Of a stretch of 64,000 nucleotides of DNA, positions 42,360 to 53,995 are shown piece after piece. This DNA is from Posidonia oceanica. Its lineage: Eukaryota > Streptophyta > Magnoliopsida > Alismatales > Posidoniaceae. Where the stretch lies: NCBI GenBank assembly GCA_037176725.1, contig JAZBRS010000077.1:3906001-3970000 (forward strand). Reading direction: 5' to 3'. The position numbers and the translations under genes were made by a program. The stretch's first letter is position 1, and every line of letters starts with the position of its first letter. Below the pieces are notes generated by a model. It searched no databases, was not told where the DNA came from, and saw nothing but the letters and a program-made list of their open reading frames with translations.

Positions 42360-43120
42360 CGCTTCTCCGGTTCTTGATCGCCTTACTAATCAGAATTATG
42401 CTTCTTGGAGTATGGCCATACAATTACTTGTGGAGTCTCAAGACCAAGAAGCTCATCCTACCAAGGATCCACTTGAGGATGCATACCCTTCTTATGCAAC
42501 GTAGAAGAGAGGATCGCACTGTTTGTCTCTAGATGGTGAACAACATAACTTCTGTTGTCGACAAAGGCAATGTAGAACCATTTGCCTCTACTTATGAGCT
42601 ATATGGCAAGTTCTTTACTTTGATGAAAGGATTACGATCATTACATGACTACTATAATGAATTTCGCAAAATCATGGACGAGATTGTGTTGCTTCGTCCC
42701 TTTAGCAACAACGCTACCATTCAACAGTGCTACTTTGAGGAGATGTGGGCTTTCCAGTTCCTTGATGATTTTTCTTCACAGTTAAGTTTGACTTGCCAAT
42801 AGATGGTGGGTGAGTCCACCTCTTTGATACTTAATACTATCCTACCTCGATTACTATCCGTTGAGCAATTGTAGACCACTACTACTCCATTTGCCTCCCC
42901 TTGGAGCAGTCTCCAATTACTGAAAGCTTTGCTCATGCTGCTGCTAGCTGTAATGGTGATTGTCGCACCTACCCTCCTTGTACTTACTATGGTCGGGAAT
43001 TATCTTTCAACCTCAGCCTCATTTAGCCTCCTGTTGCAAACACTGTACTCCATCTTCTGCCACTCAGACCCCATCTACACTTACTGGTGACACCTTTACC
43101 TTTACTTGTGAGTAGCTTGA
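42360..43120 (+). pseudogene. gag of copia E3 (broken)
   Basis: Gag-type LTNQNYASWSMAIQLLVES is followed by fragments MVNNITSVVD, YELYGKFFTLMKGLRSLHDY and NEFRKIMDEIVLLRP. Stops are frequent, including CAG-to-TAG at about 42800. No intact zinc knuckle was found. Confidence 0.8.
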
Positions 43121-43189
43121 GTCTTTTATTGACTCTACATGTAGTTTGAAGTCTATGGCTTCTACTTGTGCTCCTTCCTCCTTAGGTAG

Positions 43190-43800
43190 TACCTTTGTGG
43201 CTACTCAAGGTAAGTGGCTTATCAATTTTGGTGCTACAAGTCACATGATAGGAGACAGTTCATTGTTTTCTTCCTTAGAGCAATATAGCCATATTCCTCT
43301 TGTTCGGACTACTTCGGACTACTGATGATGCCTTCTCTCCTATTTATGGGTCTGGGGTGGTTTCTACACCCTCTTTCCTCAAGTTGGATAATGTTTATTA
43401 TGTGCCTAATTTTCTTGTTAGTTTACTTTTTATTAGTACCTTGACGAAGAAGTTGAACTGCTGTGGCTTATTCTTTCCCATAGTTTGTTACTTTTCGAGA
43501 CCTTTACACGAGGAAGAGGATTGCTACTGACACTGAGCTTAGGAGTTGTACTACTTAGATGACATCATCAAACCTACTTTTGCTCATGTTGATGCTACTC
43601 CCACAATCTCCTTTCTTCAGTGGCATCATCACCTTGGTCATCCACCAACTCTTGTAATGCACCATCTTCTACCTTTATATCCTACTATTTCTTCTTTTGA
43701 GTTTGAGGCCTGCCAATTTAGGAAGCATCATTGTGTGATATTCTCACCCAGATTTGACTTAAGGTGTTCTAATCATTTTAGTGTTGTGCACTCTGATATT
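43190..43800 (+). pseudogene. Protease and GAG-pre-integrase of copia E3
   Basis: GKWLINFGATSHMIG matches the retropepsin site with the catalytic Asp lost (INFGA for IDSGA). NVYYVPNFLVSLLFIS and QWHHHLGHPP of the pre-integrase region follow, then FEACQFRKHH. Confidence 0.82.
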
Positions 43801-44390
43801 TAGGGATCTAGTCCTCATCCCTCTGTTAGGGGTGGAAGTCTGTATTTTGTTACATTTATTAATGATCATTCTAGATGCACTTGAATTTACCTTTTGAAGG
43901 TTAGATCTCAAGTACTTTCTATATTCAAGTCTTTTTATAATGAAATAAAAACTCAGTTTGGTGTTAGCCTCAAAATTTTATGGACCGATGATACATTGGA
44001 ATACATGAGTCATGACTTCTCCTCCTATTATGCTCATGGTATTGTTCATCAGACCAATTGTGCTCATACTTCCCAACAAAACGGGATTGCTAAAAGAAAG
44101 AACCATCATCTCCTTGATGTTACGAGCACTCTCCTATGTCAGATGAAGGTTCCCGTTTCATCTTGGAGACATGCAGTTCTTACCACATGTTCTTTGATCA
44201 ATCATTTGCCATCATCTCTTCTTGGTGGCAAATCACCCACTTCTATACTTTACCCTAATAATCCTCTATTTCCTTTCACTCCTAGGTTTTTCGAGTGTAC
44301 GTGTTTTGTTCATGTCCATGCTCCAGGGCATGACAAACTCTCTCTTCATGCGACAAAGTGTGTCTTCTTGAGTTACTCTCCTACCTAGAA
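43785..44390 (+). pseudogene. Integrase of copia E3
   Basis: VVHSDI then a TAG in place of the Trp of relatives, FINDHSRCT, and a long open part at 43894-44388 with WTDDTLEYM, HTSQQNGIAKRKNHH and VPVSSWRHAVLTTCSLINH. The catalytic Glu position reads AKRK instead of AERK, so the triad is damaged. Confidence 0.85.
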
Positions 44391-45830
44391 GGGGTATCAT
44401 TGCATTAATCTATTTACTCATCGTCAATACATCTCAATCGATGTTACTATTTTTGAGTCTACTTCGTATTTCTCAGCAAACGGAAAAACTCTTGTCTTGA
44501 AATATGATTTCTCTCATCTTGAGGTTCCTCCTCCTTCCTTGGAACCATCGGTGTCCTTACCTATTATTCCTTATTAGGTTGGGAGTTCACTGTTAGCTAC
44601 TCCACGTCCACCTCCTCCTCCACCTCCTCCCCCTGTGGTTCATGTATACCGACGTCGTCCACCTTCACAAGTTGTGGTTTCACCATCTACATCGGTTTCC
44701 TCTACTCTTCCTCCCAAGACAACATCCTCCACTCCAGAAAGTTCACTACTATCACAATCAACTGCTAACCATAACCTTCCCATTGCTCTTAAGGAAGATA
44801 CTTGGTCTTGTAATTCACATCCTATAACAAATGTGGTATCTTATTCCCATTTAGGTACCGCATTTCATAAATTTGTTGTAACTTTGTCTTCTATTACTAT
44901 TCACAAAACATAACTGGAGGCTCTTACTATTCCTCATTGCAAAGTTGCTATGATAAGGAAATATCTGCTCTCCAGTCCCATGGCACATGGGACTTAGTTC
45001 CTTCTTCTACCACGAAGGATGTCGTTGGCTGTAGATGGGTGTTTGTTGCCAAATATTTAGTAGATTGACAGGTTGACATATGCTCAGACATATGGTGTTG
45101 ACTTCTTTAACAGTCTCCTATGACTCGGATTAGCTCCATTCGTGTCATCTTATCTGTTGCAATGAACAAAGACTGGCCTATGTCCTAACAGGATGTAAAA
45201 ACTACCTTTTTGTATGAGACTGTTTATGGAGAAACCTCCAAGGTATGTTGCTCAAGGAGAGTCCCAAATACATTGATTGGAGAAAACTATTTATGACCTA
45301 AAGCAAAGTCCAAGAGTGTAGTTTGACAATTTTAGCGAAGTTAATCAGTGATATTGGCTTCCAAAGAAGTAATGTTGATCACTCCATCTTTGTGCGCAAA
45401 AAGGGACAATAGTCTTGTGATTTTGGACGTGTGGCATTGAAGAGACAAAAGAACTTCTGTAAAAGCACTTTGTGACAAAAGATATGGACAAACCTCACTA
45501 TTTTCTTGACATTGAGATTGCTAAAAGTAATCAAAGGGTTGCATTGTTTATTGAGATTGCTAAAAGTAATCAAAGGGTTGCATTGAGCCAAACAAAGTAT
45601 ACTATGGACTTACTAGAGAAGACTAACACCCCAATGGCATCTAGGGTAGATCATTTTGTGGTATGAAACCTCACCATTACTTGATGACATTTCTCATTAC
45701 AGACGTTGGAAAGCTTACATATCTCATTGTTACTTGGCCTGACATTGCATATGTTGTTGGTGTAGTTAGATAGTTTATGACTAAACCTAGGCAATGTCAA
45801 CTTGATGTTGCAATGAGAATATTGGACTAT
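44390..45830 (+). pseudogene. Linker and reverse transcriptase of copia E3, very degraded
   Basis: A proline-codon run (PPRPPPPPPPPPVVHVYR, 44604-44650) lies in the linker, then NLPIALKEDTWSCNSHPITN. RT pieces are short and shifted, with a 39-bp duplication at about 45510-45588 (ATTGCTAAAAGTAATC twice). The YVDD site is not readable. Confidence 0.75.
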
Positions 45831-46320
45831 ATAAAGGGATCTCAGGACTATTGTACAAGAAAAATGGTCACTTATTTATTAAGGCGTACTCAGATGCCAC
45901 TTATGCCAGTTATAGAAAATCTACATCTTATTTTTATACTTTTGTAGATCGTAATCTAGTCATATGGCGAAGTAAGAAGTAAGCCATGGTGGCTAGATCT
46001 AGTGTTGAAGCTGAATACGAAGGCATGACTCAGGCTACTTGTGAGCTTAAATGGCTAAGAATACTCATGAAGGATTTTGGAGAAAGCTATACTATTCCCT
46101 TACCTATGTACTATGACAATCAGGCTGTTATCTACATTGCACAAAATCCAATCTTTCATGTACTGACAAAGCATATTGAGGTGAATTGTGATTTTATTTT
46201 ATTCGTAGAGAGATTCTTAGTGGAAGAATCTGCACACTTTTTATTCCTTCTACAAAGGAGATAGCTAATGTTTTCATCAAACCTCTTACCACCAATTTTC
46301 CTATTACGTGTTCCAAGTAA
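45830..46320 (+). pseudogene. RNase H of copia E3
   Basis: An open piece at 45986-46264 carries MVARSSVEAEYEGMTQATCE, LPMYYDNQAVIYIAQNP and TKHIEVNCDFI. The upstream part AYSDATYASYRKSTS is interrupted by TAA before it. Confidence 0.85.
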
Positions 46321-46357
46321 GGTCCTTTTTATATATATGCTTCAGTTTAAGGGAGAG

Positions 46358-46470
46358 TGTTAGTATTTATGTGATGTATGGTTCTTAAGAACATTATTGT
46401 ATTTTTCCGTTCTAACCCTAGCCCTAGCAATACAACAACCTCATTGTCTGTTCCTCTTTTTGTCTTCACA
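46358..46470 (+). repeat. 3' LTR of copia E3
   Basis: Begins TGTTAGTATTTATGTG and ends TTTGTCTTCACA. It lacks about 18 bases present in the middle of the 5' copy. Confidence 0.9.
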
Positions 46471-46475
46471 AATGT

Positions 46476-47448
46476 TACTAATGTAGAGAAGAGAAGAAAA
46501 GAGGATAGGAGAATGTGCACGACATGTCTGAAGCAGTTGTAGAGCAGGAGATGAAGAAGACATCCACTAAGGGCCAAACTATCTTTATCAATACACTGCC
46601 AATTGATTATTGTGTAGCTAAGTATAGGCAAAACGAATCCCAACTTCCTAAGATGACTAATGTTCACTTTTAGATTTATAAGGGAAACTAGAAAAGAAGC
46701 ATGTGCAAAGCACATGTTGAATAATTTCATTTAACAACTCCATAAAGATAGAATTTACCAACATTTCCTTGTGAAATCAGAGATAAATAAACTAACATAA
46801 TACAAGTACTTTTACATTTTCTTTCTATTCGTATTACATGTTTTATTCTTTTTATAATAGTTCTAATTTTATATTTGGTTTTTACTTATTCCTTCTTATT
46901 TCAATTGTATTAAAATTAGAATTTTCAAATAGTCCAAGAATATGAACTTTTTATTAGTTTTAATAATAATTCTAATCCCAATAGTTGTTTTTGTAATCAA
47001 TTTGGTTTTTAAGGAAATGTAATTAAGATCTTTAAACAGTGTAATAGTTTTCTTTTGCTTTTTCTTTATTTTTCTTGTAATAGCTCTAGCTTTTTTATCT
47101 TATTCCTTTTTGCATTTCATTATTTAATAGTTTAACATTTTAACTTTATCCATTTGGTTTTCAATACTTTAAAAGTTTTTTTTTTATTTGTTTGTTTTTA
47201 TTATTTTTATTGGGTCGAGAAAAATTGTTTTCATGTTTTACAATTTGTTTTTCTTACTCCTTTTTGTTTAATTGTATTAAATGTTTTCAGGAAATGAGAA
47301 GGTCCAAGGAGATACCTTGTTCAATTTGCATTTTCATTATTTTCGATAGTAGGTCTAATCTATTTTACACTTAAAGAAAATATAATTAGGACATGACTGA
47401 CATATATTGTATTCGTTAAGGGGCAAATTCGTCCAAAAAAGAAGAGGA
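46476..47448. other. AT-rich spacer between E3 and E4, no gene
   Basis: T- and A-rich sequence. I looked for further PIG-N exons on the minus strand here and found none I could support. Confidence 0.5.
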
Positions 47449-47453
47449 ATCAC

Positions 47454-47562
47454 TATTAGAGAAAGTATATTATGTATTAAAGTATAGTAGATAATCAGGT
47501 TATTGGATATCTATCTAATTTAGGGTATCTAATGTATTTGTTCCCTTATTTTACTTTCTACA
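47454..47562 (+). repeat. 5' LTR of copia E4
   Basis: 109 bp, degenerate TATTAGAG start, ending TTTACTTTCTACA just before the PBS. Confidence 0.82.
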
Positions 47563-47576
47563 TGGTACCATAACCC

Positions 47577-48127
47577 AGGTTAACACCCTAAGAGCCATCA
47601 GCCTCTACCAACAACCGCTGGACACACCTCAGCCACCGGACCAACCTCCTTCACCGTCGGCAGTCCCGTTTTCCCTCTTCAGCGCGCCGTTAGCCTTCTC
47701 CCCAGCCTCTTCCCACGCCACCGGACCCACCGAATCAACCCTCCAGGGGTGTCGTCGACCCCAACAGGGCAGTCCAGCCCTGTCAGCGGCTCCAGCAGGC
47801 CCTTCCACCGCCGGCCAGGCCGCCGGTAGGGCCTCCAATTTCGCCTGCAGGGGCAGCAAGGCAGTATAGCCCCGCCAACAGCTCCAGCAGGCCCTTCCAC
47901 CGCCAGTAAGGCCTCCAGTTTCGCCGACAAGGGCTTTCCAACCCCCCAGGTCCGCCGTTCGTGCTCTCCAACCATGTTTTAGGCCTACTCCAAGTTTTTT
48001 AGTCCCAATTTGTATGTGGATACGTGATATCCACACGTGTTTGTGCCTCCAAACTATGTGTTGGTGTTGCCGGAAGGCGGTTGTGTGATTTTTTGTTTTA
48101 AATCAGACCGTATTTTCTACTCTCACC
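47577..48127 (+). other. GC-rich, repetitive leader of copia E4
   Basis: Much richer in GC than its surroundings. CAGGCCCTTCCACCGCC recurs near 47796 and 47889, together with AGGGCCTCCAATTTCGCC-like words. Comparable GC-rich leaders occur in E1, E2 and E5. No ORF is expected here. Minus-strand frames are composition effects. Confidence 0.7.
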
Positions 48128-48890
48128 ATGACTGCACGTGAATCTTTGGTGAAGAATCTCAATAAGACATTTGAAAAGTTGAATGGCAAGAATTATCTCC
48201 TTTGGACACAAAGTTTCGAGACCTTCATTGCAGTCTATCACAAGATGAGCCACCTTACAAAGCCTCCTGATAACAAAGATACAACATATGATGACTGGTT
48301 TGCTGATGATGCAGCTATAGTATCTTGGTTGGTAAATAATATAGAGTCTACAGTGGCAAGAGGTATTATGATGTTGCAGTCGGTGAAGAAGATTTGGGAC
48401 TTGTTACGTCTCACGTATGGTCATGAGAAAAATATATCCAGAGTCTTCGAAGTCTACGAGCAGTTGTTCACCCTATGACAAGGTGATCGTTCTGTTCTGC
48501 CGCGGTCTTTGCTTGATGAGCTTGAGATCTATCAACCATTGTTGACTGCTGATATCACTTAGATGAAGCAGTACCGTGAAGAGCTGACTGTAGCAATGTA
48601 CCGTTTCAGCTTGAATCCCGATCTCAGTTCTCAAATCAAGGGACAGATTTTAGAAGCTGAAAGTGTCGGATCTACAATCCATCTTTGCCAGAGTCTTGCG
48701 TATTTTCACAACCACATCTTCTTCAGTGTCTAATAAGTCAGCCATGAAAACTACATGTGGTCGAGGGTGCGGTGGCTCGCGCGGGAGTGGTCGGGGCTGT
48801 ATAGACAATGGAGGACGTCCCCGTTGCACTCACTATGGACGGACAGGTCATCAGGTTGACAGATGTTGAGATTTGATTTGTCAGCCTTCG
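48128..48890 (+). pseudogene. gag of copia E4 (broken)
   Basis: ATG at 48128, with LNGKNYLLWTQSFETFI, DDWFADDAAIVSWLVNN and ISRVFEVYEQLFTL, then a stop at 48476-48478. The frame resumes as RSLLDELEIYQ-like sequence and ends with a damaged zinc knuckle CTHYGRTGHQVDRC, whose second Cys reads Tyr. Confidence 0.88.
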
Positions 48891-49600
48891 ACAACACATG
48901 TTACTACCGAATCTACACCATCCACTTCCACCAATAAAGAGCAGACAGTTACCATTTCTCAAGCTGACTATGACCGACTCTTACAGCTAAAGGTCACTGA
49001 CTCCGCCGCCACTGCCTCCCACTCTCCTTTCACAAATACTAGTGCTCTCCTGGCATCCAGAAATCCTTCCTGGATCATTGATTCCAGTACCTCCTCCTAT
49101 ATGTCAGGTACAAAAAATCTGTTTACACGTTTATCCCAGCTTTTTAATATTCGATCTGTGGCCATCGCTGTAGTCGGTCTTGTCCTGTTACTAGAGGAGG
49201 GGTCGTGCAGGTTTCTTCCAAGCTTTCACTTGAAAAAGTCTTATATATACCTGATTTCCTGTTAACCTCCTTTCCATTAGTGCTATTACAAAACAATTGC
49301 TTTGTTATGTCACCTTCTTTCCTTTTCACTGCATTTTTCAGTATTTACGGACGGGGAGAAGGAATGGTTTAGGCCGTGAACGAGTCAATGGCGTGTACTT
49401 GCTGATCAGTGATGATATACCATGAGGATTAGCATCTGTAGCGTCCACCTCTGAACCTTCCTCACTGTAGCACTACCGGTTAGGTCATCCATCCCATCAA
49501 AAGTTGCAGTAGGCCTTACCTTGGATTTCTGTCCCTCCTTTTGATTGTGAGTCTTGTCAGTTGGGTAAGCACTATCGTGCTTCCTTTAGGCATTTACGTC
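48890..49600 (+). pseudogene. Protease and GAG-pre-integrase of copia E4
   Basis: SWIIDSSTSSYMSG stands at the retropepsin site (DSGA changed to DSST). The frame breaks at about 49170 in the region of KVLYVPDFL-like sequence. YRLGHPSHQKLQ-type pre-integrase sequence follows with stops. Confidence 0.82.
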
Positions 49601-50140
49601 TTATGTCGAGTCCTTCCTTGTTTGAGTTAGTCCATTGTGATATCTGAGTCCTGTCAGATTCCATCTGTGTGTGGTCATCACTATTATATTGTGTTTATTG
49701 ATGATTTCTCATGAGTGCCTTAGGTATACTTACTTAAAGATCGTAGTCATATTATGACGTACTCAAAACTTTCATTACCGAAATAAAAAATCAATTTGAT
49801 GTTACTCCAAAATGTATGCATACTGATAAAGCTCTTGAATTTGTACAATCCAAGGTTGAGTCTTATTGTGCATCCTTAGATATTATACATCAGACTACAT
49901 GTCCTCACACCTCTCAACAAAATGGGGTGGCTGAGCGCAAACACAGACATATATTGGACATCACTCGCACCATCATGCTTCATATGCAGGTCCCAAATAC
50001 CTTTGGTCCTATGCTGTCCTTACTGCCACATACCTCATCAATAGAATGCCTTCTACTCCTCTAGGAGGTGAGGTCCCACTTCGGCCTGACACTACTCTGT
50101 TCACTTTAACCCCTCGAGTTTTTGGGTGTGTTGTCTTTGT
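49600..50140 (+). pseudogene. Integrase of copia E4
   Basis: FELVHCDI is followed by TGA in place of Trp. HTDKALEFVQSKVESYC, TSQQNGVAERKHRHILD and HMQVPNTFG mark the core. The first Asp, second Asp and Glu are present, but frames are broken at 49650-49780. Confidence 0.85.
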
Positions 50141-50690
50141 TCAGGATTTCTCCTGGACTTGATAAATTATCTTCTAGATCAATCAAGTGTATTTTTGTGG
50201 GTTATTCTAGAACTCAATGGGATTACCAATGTTTCCATCCTCCCACCAGACGATATTTTGTACCTACTGATGTTACCTTTTTTGAGTCCAAGAGTTATTC
50301 TGATGATTCTACACCCGATGTTGAGTCTCTTCCTCTTCCATCTATTGTTGAACCTCCAGGTCACCAGGACACCTCCACTGTCCGTATGGAGGTCCCTCGT
50401 CCCTTGCAGGTATATCGTCGCCGTCAAGAAACACAAATGCCTCTAACGACAGAACCGACCTCCTCTGCAAATGTAAATTCATCCTCAAGTGATTCTGACC
50501 TTCCAATAGCACTTCGCAAAGATACCCGTTCTTCCACTGCTCATCCAATATCCAATTTTGTTTCATATGACTCTCTTCATCCTCGTTTCCGTAGTTTTAC
50601 CTTGTCCATCTCTTCTGAGTCTGTTCTAGGAATCATCAGGAGACACTATTACTTCCTCAATGGAAGGCAGCAATGGATGAAGAGATAACT
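50140..50690 (+). pseudogene. Integrase C-terminus/linker of copia E4
   Basis: An open frame with KCIFVGYSRTQWDYQCFHPP, VPTDVTFFES and the pre-RT linker DLPIALRKDTRSSTAHPISN. Confidence 0.85.
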
Positions 50691-51590
50691 ACATTAACAG
50701 CTCGTGGCACTTGGGAATTGGTGATCCGTCTTGTCGGAGTCACCATAGTCACTTGTAGATGGGTCTACACTGTAAAGTACAAGACTGATAGCAAAATAGA
50801 CAGATACAAAGCCCGATTGGTTGCTCATGGATTCACTCAGACATTATGAAGAGACTTTCTCTCCTGTTGCCTGTCTCAATTCCATCAAAGTGATCTTATC
50901 CATTGCCATCAACAATTCTTGGGATCTGTGCCTATTAGATGTCAAGAATGCATTCTTATACGATGATCTGATAGATTCTGTGCTTATGAAACAACTTCTA
51001 GGATATGTTGCTCAGGAGGAGGATAGAGTATACAGGCTAAAGAAGGCGATTTATGGTCTAAAACAGAATCCCCGAGCATGGTTTAAAAAATTCAGCCAAG
51101 TAGTTATTGCTGGGGGGTTTCAGAAATGTACTGTTGATCAGTTTGTTTTCTATAGGAAGACTGTCTGTGGATGTGTGCTCCTTACGGTCTATGTTGATGA
51201 TATATTGGTGACAAGCAGTGATAAAAAAAAATTAAAGAAATTAAAGAACACCTTAAGACACACTTTGTCACTAAGGATATGGAAAAACTAAGGTACTTTT
51301 TGGGCATTGATTTTACTTATGCCAATGGAAAGATGGCACTATCTCAGAGAAAGTATATCCTTGATCTCCTCCAGGAAACAGGTCTTTTAGGGTACAAGCC
51401 AAAGAGTACTCCTAATGAGCAGACATCATCCTTCTAGAATACCACTTCAGAGCTGTTAGAGGACTCCGATCAATACAGAAGTTTGATTGGAAAGCTTATA
51501 TATTTGACGGTGACTCGGTCAGATATTTCGTATGCAGTCAGTCTATTGAGTCAATTCATGCATGATCTGTGCCAATACACTCTCAAAGAA
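50690..51590 (+). pseudogene. Reverse transcriptase of copia E4
   Basis: Carries LDVKNAFLYDDL, KKAIYGLKQNPRAWFKKF, and the intact YVDDILVTSSD at about 51190, then YFLGIDFTY-like sequence and SLIGKLIYLTVTRSDISYAV after shifts. It is cut off within the post-RT connection by the deletion. Confidence 0.88.
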
Positions 51591-51594
51591 TAGA

Positions 51595-51627
51595 TCATCT
51601 TTTTGCTCCCTTATTTTACTTTCTACA
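51595..51627 (+). repeat. Truncated 3' LTR of copia E4
   Basis: Only about 33 bases match the end of the 5' LTR (TTATTTTACTTTCTACA). Confidence 0.8.
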
Positions 51628-51632
51628 ATCAC

Positions 51633-52464
51633 TATTCTCCTTTTTATTAGAAGTGTAGATAATGATGTATTTCTTAATAATCAAACAAATATATTTATAA
51701 TCAAATTCACATGCAAGATAGGTTAGTAGCTACTACTAATATAACAGGGTGCTCTAATAGTAAGGGTTATAATATCATTGGAGAGATCAGGCAGCCACAG
51801 TGGTTTTTTATATATTTATAAATGTCTGTGGAGGCATATTTTCATCAACCAATTGTCTGGTACAATTCAATCATTCAACAAGCTGAAAGAAGTTTGCTGG
51901 CAGTACACAAAAGTGAGGCCATGCAAGTTCAAGACAAGTAATCGTGTATAAACCATATAGTCAAAAAAAAATTCCAATAATAAATGTCAGATAATTAAAG
52001 TGCGTTCATGCTGAGGTTCCTTCATTAGTATCAACAAATTAGAACTGAAACTGCACTTTGCAACTCATCTTTAATCTACTATAAAATATAAACATAGCCA
52101 ACCAATGGAAGATTAAAAATTTGGTTGGTTTCATCTCAAAATCTTATTTTAAGAACACTATGATCCTTAACTATATAAATGCCCAGTGAAGCCATCCTGA
52201 ATTAACTGCTTTCTAAGTCAGCGAACTGCACAGCAGAAAAAACAAGCTTCACCGAAGTGCCAATCTAAAGTTGAGTAATATTTTCTTTTATAAGTACAAA
52301 AGATTGCTAGTTGCTTATGCTGGAACTTGGAACCTAGAAATTTGGTTATCGTCAAATCATATAATCTTTCTTAAATTTGCGAACCACTTGGCAAAAAATG
52401 GAGGTCCTGATGAATATTTAGTAACATAAAAATTAAGAAATGGCATTGTTGAAGCTTCAAGATG
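51633..52464. other. AT-rich spacer between E4 and E5, no gene
   Basis: No supported coding sequence on either strand. Minus-strand searching for PIG-N exons was negative. Confidence 0.5.
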
Positions 52465-52469
52465 ATAAT

Positions 52470-52611
52470 TGTTAGAGATGTTATGTTATGTAGTTTAGTG
52501 ATCTTGATTATTTGAGTTATTGAATATCCATTTATCTGAGAAACCTTATATATGTGTAATCACATACCTTAATGAAACAGATCTTCTTTCTCTCCTATTT
52601 TCCTTTCTACA
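52470..52611 (+). repeat. 5' LTR of copia E5
   Basis: 142 bp, beginning TGTTAGAGATGTTATG and ending TTTCCTTTCTACA. Confidence 0.93.
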
Positions 52612-52624
52612 TGGTATAGAGACC

Positions 52625-53234
52625 TGGTTAAAACCTTAGGAAGTCGTCTCTCCACCACCAATCGCCGGACCTCAACTTCGGCGCCGACAGCTGCCGGATC
52701 AGTCTTTTCCGCCGCCGATACACCGGTCTCTTCCATCCAGAACCGTCGTCTAGCCACCCGGAGCCTTCCCACACCGCTAGCACCGTCATTTCCTCCTTCC
52801 AGACGAGTCGTCGGCCACAAGGACCTCTTCCAACGGCACCGGAACCTCTGTTTCCACGGTCCAGACGCACCGCCAGCCATAAAAGACTCTTCCAGCAGCA
52901 CCACAGGCCACAGGAGACCTCTCCTTCGCCATCTAGGCCGCCTGTAGGGCTCTCCAGGCCCTTCAGTCTCACCGGCAAAGGTTTCCACCCCCTCCAGTCC
53001 CGCCGGTAGGGGCTTCCAGTGCCCCCCAGGCCCGCCGGCAAGGGCTTCCAGCACCCCCAGGCCCGCCCACAGGGGTAGTCCATCCCCTCCAAGCCGTCGG
53101 CAAGTGGTTCAGGCCATGTCCTAGGCCTCGTACGCATCTTTCGTCCCTGTTTTTGTGTGGATACATGATATCCACACGTATTTGTGCCTCCGGACTGTGT
53201 GTTGGTGTCCCCGGAAGGTGGTTGTGTGGTTATT
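52625..53234 (+). other. GC-rich repetitive leader of copia E5
   Basis: GC-rich with recurring CCTCCAGTCCCGCCGG and GGCTTCCAG(T/C)(A/G)CCCCC words at 52920-53070. The long minus-strand frames through it are Gly/Trp/Arg-rich composition effects. Confidence 0.7.
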
Positions 53235-53995
53235 ATGGCCTCTCATGATTCTTTGGTAAAGAATCTTAGTGGCACTTTGGAGAAACTTTCTGGCAAGAAT
53301 TATCTACTCTGGTCACAGAATTTTGAAACTTTTGTTCTAGCACATCGGAAGGTGAAGCATCTCACACATCCGCCTCCTGACAGCAAAGCAGATACATATG
53401 AGGATTGGCTTGCTGATGATACGGCTATTGTCTCATGGTTGGTTATCAGTCGCACGGGGGGTTATGATATTACATCCGGCGAAAAAAATCTAGGATACTC
53501 TACGTCTCACATATGGCGACGAGAAGAATATATCTCGAGTATTTGAGATATATGAGCAGTTGTTCACTCTGCGCCAAGGTGATCAGTCGGTTGACAGTTG
53601 ACATTACACAGTTGCGCAAGTATCGTGAGGAGTTCGCTGTTGCCGCCTACTTATCCAGTCTGAACCCGGATCTCAGTTCTCAGATAAGGGTCAGATATTG
53701 AGTGTTGACAGTGTTCCTGACTTACAGACCACCTTTGTCAGAGTTCTCCGGATTTCCACAGCCACACCTATTACAATGTCAGAACAGTCAGCGATGGCAG
53801 CTATAAGAGGTTGTGGACGTGGTGGCTCCCGAAGAGGAGGTCGTAGACACGGAGTCACTAGAGGACGTCCACGATGCTCACACTGTGGACGGATGGGACA
53901 CAGGATAGACAAATGTTGGGATATTATTGGCCATCCTCAAACAGCGAATGTTACCACCGAGTCATCTCCTACTACTTCTATCAGCGAGGAGTAGC
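53235..53995 (+). pseudogene. gag of copia E5 (broken)
   Basis: ATG at 53235, with LSGKNYLLWSQNFETFV and DTYEDWLADDTAIVSWLV. Shifts lie near 53450 and 53540. The intact CCHC zinc knuckle CSHCGRMGHRIDKC is at about 53876-53920, after an Arg/Gly-rich basic stretch. Confidence 0.9.

Larger units (their letters stand above)
41968..46470 (+). mobile_element. Copia element E3, 4.5 kb, heavily decayed
   Basis: LTRs of 131 and 113 bp are at 41968-42098 and 46358-46470, the PBS-like TGGTATCAAAAGC at 42099-42111, and the polypurine TTTAAGGGAGAG before the 3' LTR. The perfect duplication AATGT lies at 41963-41967 and 46471-46475. The LTR (TGTTAGTGTTTATGTGATG) is unrelated to those of E1/E2. The internal order is copia, but every module has many stops. 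It is antisense to PIG-N and upstream of the first exon found. Confidence 0.92.
47454..51627 (+). mobile_element. Copia element E4, 4.2 kb, 3' end deleted
   Basis: The 5' LTR is 47454-47562 (start TATTAGAGAAAG), with PBS-like TGGTACCATAACCC after it. At the right only the last part of the LTR remains (CCCTTATTTTACTTTCTACA, ending 51627), directly after RT sequence. RNase H, the polypurine tract and most of the 3' LTR are deleted. The perfect duplication ATCAC (47449-47453 and 51628-51632) still flanks it, so the deletion happened after insertion. The pol relatives are E5 and E2. Confidence 0.9.

Noticed and set aside
46347..46730. 127-codon minus ORF possibly a PIG-N exon
   Set aside because: It overlaps the E3 3' LTR and shows none of the PIG-N signatures.
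47629..48036. Minus-strand ORF of 135 codons
   Set aside because: Same situation in the leader of copia E4: repetitive Gly/Ala composition antisense to the element.
51840..51960. Possible plus-strand exon with an open stretch
   Set aside because: Short, with no family match and no paired splice sites.
52569..53137. Two long overlapping minus-strand ORFs (161 and 169 codons) in GC-rich DNA
   Set aside because: They lie in the leader of copia E5. The proteins are Gly/Trp/Arg-rich repeats of the GC-rich words with no domain, so composition explains them.
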